From positions 496,001-560,000 of the forward strand of contig NZ_SLZQ01000001.1 of NCBI RefSeq assembly GCF_004342585.1: 64,000 nt of DNA, written 5' to 3'. The notes under the pieces were generated by a model. It saw nothing but the letters and a program-made list of their open reading frames with translations. It did no database searches and was not told where the DNA came from. Shown piece after piece: positions 28,231 through 35,287 of this stretch. Positions within the stretch are counted from its first letter, which is position 1. The number at the start of each line of letters is the position of its first letter. This DNA is from Paucimonas lemoignei (GTDB lineage Bacteria; Pseudomonadota; Gammaproteobacteria; Burkholderiales; Burkholderiaceae_D). The position numbers and the translations under genes are program-made.

Positions 28231-28740
28231 TCAGCCTGCGGCTAAGCGCTTTGATTTGTTGACCGAATACTGCAAAGTAGAGGGTTGCAGCAAGGCGTCG
28301 AAGTGCACCGGCTCGGTCGATGGATGCACTACCAGCAAGGCATTGATGGTGAACTTCAGTCTGTTCACCGCCTGCCCGTCGACTTCAAGCGATACCGCGA
28401 CTTGCCTGAGCCGCTTCTCATGGATCCCGATGGTACGTTCCAGCGACCGGCAAATGAAATTCCGGTCTGCAGGGTTGGCAAGACTCAGTCCAACAAAATC
28501 GTTCATCCCATAGCTGCACATGGATCGCAGCGCGTGCGGATAACCGTCGAATGCGTCATTGTCAAAAGCGCATCGGGCATTCAACAATGCCTCCAGATCT
28601 CGCGCTACCGATTCTTTCAACTCCTCAGCCGAAATCATTCTCAACGAATGGCTTCCCGTCTGCTCTCTCGGCGCATTGTCGGCCAGCCGGTCAAACAATG
28701 TCTGCGAGTATCTAGCCTTGGAATTGGAAGTGATGAACAT
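28231..28740 (-). CDS. tssE: T6SS baseplate protein TssE (gp25-like)
   Basis: A 169-residue gp25-like lysozyme-fold baseplate protein without hydrolase activity. The start is RYSQTLFDRLADN; ESVARDLEALLNARCAF (near residue 50), the GLSLANPAD segment and RSLERTIGIHEKRL mark the domain. It follows hcp across an 83-base gap holding a strong hairpin, so its expression may be lower than that of hcp. It abuts tssF by one base. Confidence 0.94.
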   Translation of the reverse strand: MFITSNSKARYSQTLFDRLADNAPREQTGSHSLRMISAEELKESVARDLEALLNARCAFDNDAFDGYPHALRSMCSYGMNDFVGLSLANPADRNFICRSLERTIGIHEKRLRQVAVSLEVDGQAVNRLKFTINALLVVHPSTEPVHFDALLQPSTLQYSVNKSKRLAAG

Positions 28741-28773
28741 GCGTGATCCGGAAATTAGGGTATGGCAGAGAAA

Positions 28774-28798
28774 TTGCGGCGCAGTCTTTGCGCCGCAA
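28774..28798 (-). terminator. strong intercistronic hairpin between hcp and tssE
   Basis: A perfect nine-base stem TTGCGGCGC / GCGCCGCAA with a seven-base loop lies 26 bases after the hcp stop on the minus strand. It is followed by TTTCTCTG, a weak U-tract. It may act as a partial terminator or as a 3' stabiliser of hcp mRNA inside the operon. Confidence 0.65.
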
Positions 28799-28823
28799 CC
28801 GCATCACCAACAAGGGAACTGGG

Positions 28824-29330
28824 TTAGATTGCTTCGGTTGCCTTGTTCTTCGCCAGGCTCCACATTTGCGGATTGCTGCCGCCCTTCTTGCCGTCGATGC
28901 CCTGAACGGTATAGGTCCACTTGACCGAGGCGTACTTCAGAGCCAGGACTTCCTGCGGCAAGCCTTCGCCCTGCACGGTCGGCGTCACAGAAGCGACGAT
29001 CACGTGGTTCAGGACGATTTCCAGATACTTGACCTTTTCCTTGCCGTTGGCGCGCATGAAATCGATGGTCACCTTGTTATAGGTATCGCCCTGGCTGCAT
29101 GCCAGCCACAGCGACGGGCTGGTCGAGTCGATATCCTTGGTGAAGACCATGTCGCCGTGTTCAGCGCGCTCGGCGGTATGGCCACCGGAAGTACTGGCAG
29201 TAGCGGACTTCGGCTGACGGATCAAATGGCTCCACGACAGTGCCTCAAGCCATTTCGGATGGCCTTCATCACGCGACTCGCCTTCGATCTTGGTGTCACC
29301 GCCTTCGAACTTCAGGTAAATATCTTTCAT
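28824..29330 (-). CDS. hcp: T6SS tube protein Hcp (TssD)
   Basis: A 168-residue Hcp that stacks as hexameric rings into the inner tube and is itself secreted. It begins MKDIYLKFEGGDTKIEGES and has the later family pieces WLEALSWSHLI, GDMVFTKDID and WTYTVQGIDGKKGG. Length is normal. It sits 69 bases after tssC with its own ribosome site and 83 bases before tssE, with a hairpin in that gap, an arrangement fitting high Hcp output. Confidence 0.96.
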   Translation of the reverse strand: MKDIYLKFEGGDTKIEGESRDEGHPKWLEALSWSHLIRQPKSATASTSGGHTAERAEHGDMVFTKDIDSTSPSLWLACSQGDTYNKVTIDFMRANGKEKVKYLEIVLNHVIVASVTPTVQGEGLPQEVLALKYASVKWTYTVQGIDGKKGGSNPQMWSLAKNKATEAI

Positions 29331-29399
29331 TCTTATTGGCTCCTATTGTATGAATATTGCACCCGAGGGTGCGTACGAGGGGTACTTCTGCTACATCAA

Positions 29400-30884
29400 C
29401 TACGCTTTTGCCGATTGAGGGAGCTCGGCTACCAAGCGCAACGACACGCTCAGTTCATCCAGCTGGAAGTGCGGTCGCAGGAATGTCACGGCGCGGTACA
29501 CGCCAGGGCGTCCCGGCACCTCGGATACCGATACCGAAGCTTCACGTAACGGGTACTGTGCCTTCACTTCCTGAGAGGCGGAATCGTCCATCACGACGTA
29601 CTGCGCCAGCCAGTTGTTCAGGAATTGCTCCACGCCTGTCGCTGCAGCAAAGCTGCCGATCTTGTCACGCATCATCGACTTCAGATAATGTGCGATGCGA
29701 CATGAGGCAAAGATGTATTGCAACTGTGCCGACAGCACGGCGTTGGCATTGGCAGCGTCAGTGTTATATTTCTTCGCCCGCTGCGTCGACTGGGCACCGA
29801 AGAAGGCGGCATAGTCGGTATTCTTGCAATGCACAAGTGGAATGAAACCAAGGTCGCTCAGTTCTTTTTCACGGCGATCGGTAATGGCGATCTCCGTCGG
29901 GCATTTGAGCGCCACTTCGCCGTCGTCGGTCTTGAAGGTGTGGGTCGGCAAGTCCTCTACCAAACCTCCGCCTTCGACACCGCGGATCGCGGCGCACCAG
30001 CCGTAATGTTCGAACGCGTTCGTCAGCCGTGCCGCGAAGGCATAGGCGGTATTCACCCACAGATACTTGCTGTGATCCGTGCCGTTGACTTCCTCAACAA
30101 AATTGAAGCCTTCGGTAGCAGTGCCTTCCTTCGGGTTGTACGGCAAGCGACCGAGGAAACGCGGGACAGTAAGACCAACATAACGTGAATCTTCTGATTC
30201 ACGGAAGGACTTCCACTTGGCGTACTCGAGCGTGTCAAACACTTTTGCCAGGTCGCGCGGCTTGCCCAGGTCTGCAAAGGTTTCCAATCCCAGCATCTCG
30301 GCCGAAGCAGCGCTGATGAAGGGCGCATGCGCAGCGGCGGCAACATGCGACATCTGTTCGATGAAATACATATCTTCGGGCTGACGGCTGATTTCGTAAT
30401 CACCGATCAGCGCACCGAACGGCGCCCCCCCGAACGTGCCGAATTCTTCTTCGTACACTTTCTTGAACAAGGCACTTTGGTCGAAGTCGATGGCATTGTT
30501 GAAGTCGCGGACCAGATCTTTTTTGGTCGCGTTCAGCACCTTAATTTTCAGCATTTCGCCGGTCGATGTCTGCTTGCAGAGATAATGCAGGCCGCGCCAG
30601 GTGCTTTCCATCTTCTGGAATTCCGGATTGTGCATGATCTCGCTGAGCTGCTTCGAGATCAGGTTATCCAGCTCCGCGACGCGTGCATCCAGGGTCGCCG
30701 ACAGGTTGTTTGACATGACGACGGTACCGTCCAGCACCTGTGTGACCAATTCAGTGATCAAATCACGCGCGCGGGCGCGCTCGGTGTCGGAACGTGCAAC
30801 GCGGCTTTCATCGACGACCCTGTCGAGCAAGCTGACGCCGGCATCCTCGAATTCCGCAGTGCTCAATGCTTGTGCTTGTGCCAT
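29400..30884 (-). CDS. tssC: T6SS contractile sheath large subunit TssC
   Basis: A 494-residue TssC/VipB/ImpC sheath protein. Family landmarks are LISKQLSEIMHNPEFQKMES, WRGLHYLCKQT (near residue 100), DFDQSALFKKVYEEEFGTFG and FLGRLPYNP; FLNNWLAQYVVMDD falls near the C-terminus. Full length. It follows tssB with a single base between the two genes, as required for matched sheath stoichiometry. Confidence 0.97.
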   Translation of the reverse strand: MAQAQALSTAEFEDAGVSLLDRVVDESRVARSDTERARARDLITELVTQVLDGTVVMSNNLSATLDARVAELDNLISKQLSEIMHNPEFQKMESTWRGLHYLCKQTSTGEMLKIKVLNATKKDLVRDFNNAIDFDQSALFKKVYEEEFGTFGGAPFGALIGDYEISRQPEDMYFIEQMSHVAAAAHAPFISAASAEMLGLETFADLGKPRDLAKVFDTLEYAKWKSFRESEDSRYVGLTVPRFLGRLPYNPKEGTATEGFNFVEEVNGTDHSKYLWVNTAYAFAARLTNAFEHYGWCAAIRGVEGGGLVEDLPTHTFKTDDGEVALKCPTEIAITDRREKELSDLGFIPLVHCKNTDYAAFFGAQSTQRAKKYNTDAANANAVLSAQLQYIFASCRIAHYLKSMMRDKIGSFAAATGVEQFLNNWLAQYVVMDDSASQEVKAQYPLREASVSVSEVPGRPGVYRAVTFLRPHFQLDELSVSLRLVAELPQSAKA

Positions 30885-30885
30885 T

Positions 30886-31395
30886 TCAGTCCTCCTTGCG
30901 CTTGGATTCGTCGCTCAACCGCTGCAGGCTTTCCGTGCTGTTCAGGACATCGTTCAGGATGTCCTCCAGCCTGTCATTGCCAGCCAGCTTATTGCGCAGG
31001 TCGGATAGCTTGGTGCGTGCCTCCAGCAGCTTCTTCAGCGGTTCGACTTGCTGGACCACGGCTTCAGGGCGGAAGTCTTCGATCGACTTGAATGTCAGGT
31101 CTACGGCGAATTCACCGCCCTGTTCGCTCAAGGTATTCCTGGTGCGAAAGACGGCTCGCGGCGCAAGGCCTTCCATCACGTCGTCGAAGTTATCCAGATC
31201 GACATTGACGAACTTACGATCTTTTAGCTTGGGCTGCGCATTGGCGGACTGCCCCGCGAAGTCGCCCATAACGCCTACCACAAAGGGAATTTCTTTCTGT
31301 TCGATGGCGTCACCGATTTCTACGTCGTAGGTCAGCTGAACCCGGGGCGGCCTGATCCTTTGGAGCCGCTTTTGCACGCTTTCTTTTTTAGCCAT
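30886..31395 (-). CDS. tssB: T6SS contractile sheath small subunit TssB
   Basis: A 169-residue TssB/VipA/ImpB sheath protein. RIRPPRVQLTYDVEIGDAIE and LPFVVGVMGDFAG-like IPFVVGVMGDFAG are diagnostic. FVNVDLDNFDDVMEGLAPR follows near residue 67. The C-terminal helix (KLSDLRNKLAGNDRLED) is the part recognised by TssC. It lies 47 bases after the TPR lipoprotein gene. Confidence 0.97.
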   Translation of the reverse strand: MAKKESVQKRLQRIRPPRVQLTYDVEIGDAIEQKEIPFVVGVMGDFAGQSANAQPKLKDRKFVNVDLDNFDDVMEGLAPRAVFRTRNTLSEQGGEFAVDLTFKSIEDFRPEAVVQQVEPLKKLLEARTKLSDLRNKLAGNDRLEDILNDVLNSTESLQRLSDESKRKED

Positions 31396-31442
31396 GATGA
31401 ATCACTTTCTCGGTATTGATTGGTTATGGATTGAACGACAGG

Positions 31443-32156
31443 CTATTTCAGGGATTTGAACGGATCGGCGGATATTCCCACTTTCGGTTCTACGGTGACG
31501 CTGATTTTTTGCACGTTTCCGGCCTGTGGCGCAGCAACTGAATGAGACTCCTTAGCCACCGTTTCCTCGGCCGCTTTAACGGCTTTTTCGGCGGCACGGA
31601 CAGCAACTTTCTTGCGTTGCCGCGGAGCCTGGCTTACGCTCTTTTCGGGATCAGCAGGGACCAGTACCTTTTCCCCCAGTGCCTGACGCAGGGACTTGGT
31701 AAGGTTTTCCGCCTCCTGGCGAGCATTCGGATTTACGGGATTGTGCGGCACCAGACCTTGCACGGCTTTGGCGGCCACCCGAAGTCCGGATACGACCAAC
31801 AGGCTTTTCGCTTCCTGGTTATTGTTATCTCGAGCCAGGGCTTCGTTCGCTGCCAGGATCGAAGATGGGTAATTGCCTTCATCGAACCAGATGTTGGCAA
31901 TCTTCAGCCATGGCGTCACGTTGGTCGGACTTTCTTTCGCAGCCTGGTTCAGCAAAGCGATTGCCTGATCACGGCGGCCTTTGCTCATTTCACTTTCAGC
32001 CTGTGTTATCAGCGGCTCGATACTCGATTGGCCGTCGCTGCCAACGGTTGCCGTTGACGCACAGCCAGCCAACAGCACGACACTCAACGCTGCTATTGCC
32101 AAATGTTTTGCATGCTGTGCTCCTGCCAAGGCAGACATGGACTTGTTTTTCTTCAT
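31443..32156 (-). CDS. TPR-type lipoprotein heading the tssBC operon
   Basis: A 237-residue predicted lipoprotein. From ATG 32156 (AGGGAG upstream) a signal sequence leads to the lipobox LLAGC near residue 31. Two to three TPR-like helices follow (about 55-135: ESEMSKGRRDQAIALLNQA, NIWFDEGNYPSSILAANEA). A Lys/Ala-rich tail (about 165-215) precedes the C-terminus. An in-frame start 54 bases earlier would put polar residues before the signal peptide and is rejected. It is not TssJ, which is encoded divergently. It is a conserved companion of this T6SS type as far as I recall; the function is not known to me. Confidence 0.8.
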   Translation of the reverse strand: MKKNKSMSALAGAQHAKHLAIAALSVVLLAGCASTATVGSDGQSSIEPLITQAESEMSKGRRDQAIALLNQAAKESPTNVTPWLKIANIWFDEGNYPSSILAANEALARDNNNQEAKSLLVVSGLRVAAKAVQGLVPHNPVNPNARQEAENLTKSLRQALGEKVLVPADPEKSVSQAPRQRKKVAVRAAEKAVKAAEETVAKESHSVAAPQAGNVQKISVTVEPKVGISADPFKSLK

Positions 32157-32394
32157 GTATTGCTCCCTTAAAAACTTTGTGGCTTTAACACCGTTCGCCA
32201 GCTCTTGCATTGCGTTTTATTGCAAATCCACTATCTTTAATTGCAAACAATATAATCTTTTAATTATCATTTGTGCAATGTTTCAGATATACTAACCGAA
32301 ACATTATTGAAATTACAATTAATATTTTTATATTTTGTAATTTTTTCAACGTCCCTCGGACCTTGACCGGGTCCAAAACTGGCGGAGTGAAAAC
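32157..32394. promoter_or_regulatory. divergent promoter region of the two main T6SS operons
   Basis: A 238-base, very AT-rich gap. A minus-strand candidate promoter has TATATT at 32249-32254 with TTGCAC at 32273-32278 (18-base spacer). A plus-strand candidate has TTGAAA at 32307-32312 and TATTTT at 32331-32336 (18-base spacer). ATTGCAAA occurs at 32219 and 32240, 21 bases apart, echoing the repeats at the other T6SS divergent promoter. I see no sigma-54 type GG-N10-GC element. Confidence 0.45.
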
Positions 32395-32430
32395 GTGAAA
32401 TATGCAATCAAGCCATTAGGAGACAACTTG

Positions 32431-33066
32431 GTGCAAATGGAGGTAAGGGGTTATTTCGGATTTTTCTTACCAGGTCTTGTACGTGTGCTGGCTATCCTGC
32501 TGGTCTGCGAGACGCTCGCCGGATGCAGCACTGCGGTAAAAGTCGCGGCTGATGTCATCGCCGAAAAAGCGTTGGGCGCCATGGGGATCAAAGTCGACAG
32601 CCAGACCGCTAAAGCCCCGAAAACCGTACAACTTCGTCTTGAAACCGCCCAGGATTTAAATGCAGGCGAAGACGGACAAGGACTGTCGACAGTATTCCGG
32701 GTATACAAACTGAAGGATCAGAATGCCTTCCTGACCACGCCCTACTCTGCGTTTGGCAACGCCGAAAGAGAAAAATCGGCATTCGGCCAGGATCTCGTGG
32801 AAGTGCGTGAGCTGATTCTTTCACCAGGGGAGATCCTTGACCTCAAGGAAAAAGTGCCCACCGAATCCACTTATCTGGGTGCGGTTGCACTCTTTCGCCA
32901 GCCGAGCGCCCAGCGCTGGCGCTTCGTCTTTGCGTCCGCAGATTCTGAAAAAACAGGCATTACCCTTGGCCTGCATGCCTGCGCCATGACTGCCACGACC
33001 ACGCCGCCAGTCGGCATGACACTGAACGAGAGTGCCTTATTGTCGCCGGCACGGTGCAAGCGATAA
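32431..33066 (+). CDS. tssJ: T6SS outer-membrane lipoprotein TssJ
   Basis: A 211-residue TssJ/VasD that anchors TssM to the outer membrane. The signal peptide (FLPGLVRVLAILLVCETLAG) ends at the lipobox Cys near residue 33. The TssJ beta-sandwich follows, with TVQLRLETAQDLNAGEDGQG and the typical VVRVYQLKD-like FRVYKLKDQNAF. The start is uncertain: AGGAG at 32419-32423 favours GTG 32431, the ATG at 32437 is also possible, and a GTG at 32395 gives 223 residues. It heads the plus-strand operon with tssK and tssL. Confidence 0.9.
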   Translation: MQMEVRGYFGFFLPGLVRVLAILLVCETLAGCSTAVKVAADVIAEKALGAMGIKVDSQTAKAPKTVQLRLETAQDLNAGEDGQGLSTVFRVYKLKDQNAFLTTPYSAFGNAEREKSAFGQDLVEVRELILSPGEILDLKEKVPTESTYLGAVALFRQPSAQRWRFVFASADSEKTGITLGLHACAMTATTTPPVGMTLNESALLSPARCKR

Positions 33067-33108
33067 CTGCATCCTGCCTTGAAAATCTGACCAACATACT
33101 GCAAGAAG

Positions 33109-34458
33109 ATGAATCCACTTTCAAAAATCCTTTGGGGCGAAGGCCTGTTTCTCCGCCCGCAGCACTTCCAGCGCCAGGACCTCTACCACGAAGCGCGTCT
33201 GGCCGAATTCGCCCGTGCGGCCCATCCTTATTTATGGGGTGTTCGCAAACTCAAAATCGATAGCGATGCGCTGACATCGGGAATCCTGCGACTGAATGAA
33301 GTCAACGCGATCCTTCCTGACGGCGAACTGGTTGATGCGCCGATCAGCGACGAATTGCCAAATCCGGTCAACCTGGCGGAAATCGACAATATTGGAAATG
33401 GCCTGACCTTCTATCTCGCGCTTCCGTATTTGCGCGATTACGGTCCGAATTTTTCAGCGCAGCGCGAAACGACGGGCCAGGTTCTGCGCTACTACCAGCA
33501 TGACGAAGCCGCTCCTGATCTTTACACCAACGCGGTCGAGTCGGATTTGTCGGTACTGAAGAAATCGCTGCGCTTGCTTTCAGAAAGAGACAACCGGGAG
33601 CAAACCGTATCCATCCCGATCGCAAAAGTCCGCACCAACAGCTCGGGCGGATACGAGCTCGATCAGGCATTCGTGGCGCCTTCATTATCGATCAAGGCAG
33701 CCCCTCAGGTTTTTCTGATGGCTCGCCGCCTGCTGGAAATACTGCAGGCCAAAGCGCAGGCACTGTACGGCTATCACCGCGAACCGTCGCAGAATATCGT
33801 TGAATTCCGTTCCGGAGATATTGCCTCGTTCTGGCTTCTGCATACCGTCAACAGTGCCAGCGCCTCGCTCCAGCACCTTTTCCATCATCCTGCGTTGCAT
33901 CCGGAACGACTATTTCATGAATTGCTATCGCTGGCCGGACAATTACTAACTTTTTCCAAGGCCTACTCGCTTTCGGATCTGCCAGTCTATAACCACGCTA
34001 ACCCCGGACCCGAGTTCAGCAAGCTGGACCAGATCATCCGCGAACTCATTGAAACCGTGATCTCGGCGCGCTATTTCAATATCGCCCTGGCTGAAGTCAA
34101 GCCGGCATTCCACCTCGGCCGCATCGATTCGGAAAAGGTCACCAGCAGCGCTTCTTTCTATATCTCGGTATCGGCAGACATGCCGCCGGCGGAGCTGGTG
34201 GATGCCGTACCTCAAAGGATCAAGATCGGGGCGCCGGATGATGTGGAGAAAATCGTATCGTCGGCCATGCCGGGTGTTCGCCTGGCGGCAGCGCCCCAAG
34301 TGCCGGCCGCAATTCCGGTACGTCCTGGCTGCTATTACTTTGCCGTCGAGCCGCACGGGCAACTTTATGAACGCATGATTGCCGCTAACGCGATCATGAT
34401 TTATGTACCAGCCGTTTTCAAGAACCTTAATCTCGAACTGATCGCGATCACACAATGA
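33109..34458 (+). CDS. tssK: T6SS baseplate protein TssK
   Basis: A 449-residue TssK/ImpJ/VasE that links the baseplate to the TssJLM complex. It starts with ILWGEGLFLRPQHFQRQDLY, unmistakable for the family. FYLALPYLRDYGPNF, GYELDQAFVAPSLSIKA and LPVYNHANPGPEFSKLD are further landmarks. Full length. Its stop overlaps the tssL start in an ATGA arrangement, indicating coupling. Confidence 0.97.
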   Translation: MNPLSKILWGEGLFLRPQHFQRQDLYHEARLAEFARAAHPYLWGVRKLKIDSDALTSGILRLNEVNAILPDGELVDAPISDELPNPVNLAEIDNIGNGLTFYLALPYLRDYGPNFSAQRETTGQVLRYYQHDEAAPDLYTNAVESDLSVLKKSLRLLSERDNREQTVSIPIAKVRTNSSGGYELDQAFVAPSLSIKAAPQVFLMARRLLEILQAKAQALYGYHREPSQNIVEFRSGDIASFWLLHTVNSASASLQHLFHHPALHPERLFHELLSLAGQLLTFSKAYSLSDLPVYNHANPGPEFSKLDQIIRELIETVISARYFNIALAEVKPAFHLGRIDSEKVTSSASFYISVSADMPPAELVDAVPQRIKIGAPDDVEKIVSSAMPGVRLAAAPQVPAAIPVRPGCYYFAVEPHGQLYERMIAANAIMIYVPAVFKNLNLELIAITQ

Positions 34459-35228
34459 AAGTCAACACCATTGCTCCCTCGCTGTATGCCGAAAGCACGC
34501 AACTGCGCCAGGATGCCAATTCTGCGAACCGCACTCTAGTCGACATGCTGCATGATGGTTTCTATCTGCTGCTGTTGCTGAAAAACCGGTACGTGCCAAA
34601 TGACGCCGCCCAGTTTGCCGCGCAGGTGCGCCGGCTGCTGGACGGCTTTGAGCGCAATGCCCGGCAAAAGAATGTATCGGTGGACGATATCTATGCCGCC
34701 AAATATGCTTTTTGCGCAGCAGTCGATGAAACCATACTCTCGTCGGAGTCGCCAATCCGGGACGAATGGGAACGTTCGCCTCTCCAGCTAATTTTATTCG
34801 GCGATCAATTGGCGGGGGAGCATTTTTACAGCGAACTCGAGACAGTCCGCCATCGCGGTGCCGCCAGCGTCGAGACCCTGGAAGTGTTTTACATGTGCCT
34901 GCTGACCGGCTTTCAGGGAAAGTACATGTTGGAGAGCAAGGAAAAGCTCAATTACCTGATTGCGACGCTGGACAAGGAAATCGCTCACCTCAAGGGCAAG
35001 CGCGCGCAATTTGCCCCGCACTGGAAATCGCCGGATAGCATCAAGAACATGATTCGGCATGAAATCCCTGCCTGGATTATCGGCGCGGCTTTCGCATTAT
35101 TTGGGGTGGCGATCTATGCCGGCCTTAGCTGGTATCTGGCCGATCACACCAATAGCACTCTTGGAACATATTACGACATCGTCAAGCTGGCGCCCAAGGT
35201 CGCCAATATCACGATCAGTCTGCCTTGA
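34455..35228 (+). CDS. tssL: T6SS inner-membrane protein TssL (DotU family), short form
   Basis: A 257-residue DotU-type protein of the membrane complex. The cytoplasmic helical domain includes MLHDGFYLLLLLKNR, YAAKYAFCAAVDETILSS and GEHFYSELE (residues about 30-130). A single C-terminal membrane helix (IPAWIIGAAFALFGVAIYAG, about 205-226) precedes a short periplasmic tail. It lacks the OmpA extension of long TssL forms; a separate OmpA protein is encoded in the same locus. It overlaps tssK by 4 bases. Confidence 0.95.
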   Translation: MKVNTIAPSLYAESTQLRQDANSANRTLVDMLHDGFYLLLLLKNRYVPNDAAQFAAQVRRLLDGFERNARQKNVSVDDIYAAKYAFCAAVDETILSSESPIRDEWERSPLQLILFGDQLAGEHFYSELETVRHRGAASVETLEVFYMCLLTGFQGKYMLESKEKLNYLIATLDKEIAHLKGKRAQFAPHWKSPDSIKNMIRHEIPAWIIGAAFALFGVAIYAGLSWYLADHTNSTLGTYYDIVKLAPKVANITISLP

Positions 35229-35287
35229 ACCGACTTGAATTCATCTGCCGCAAATATTACCTACCCACTTAGACGGAGCCGTAAACC

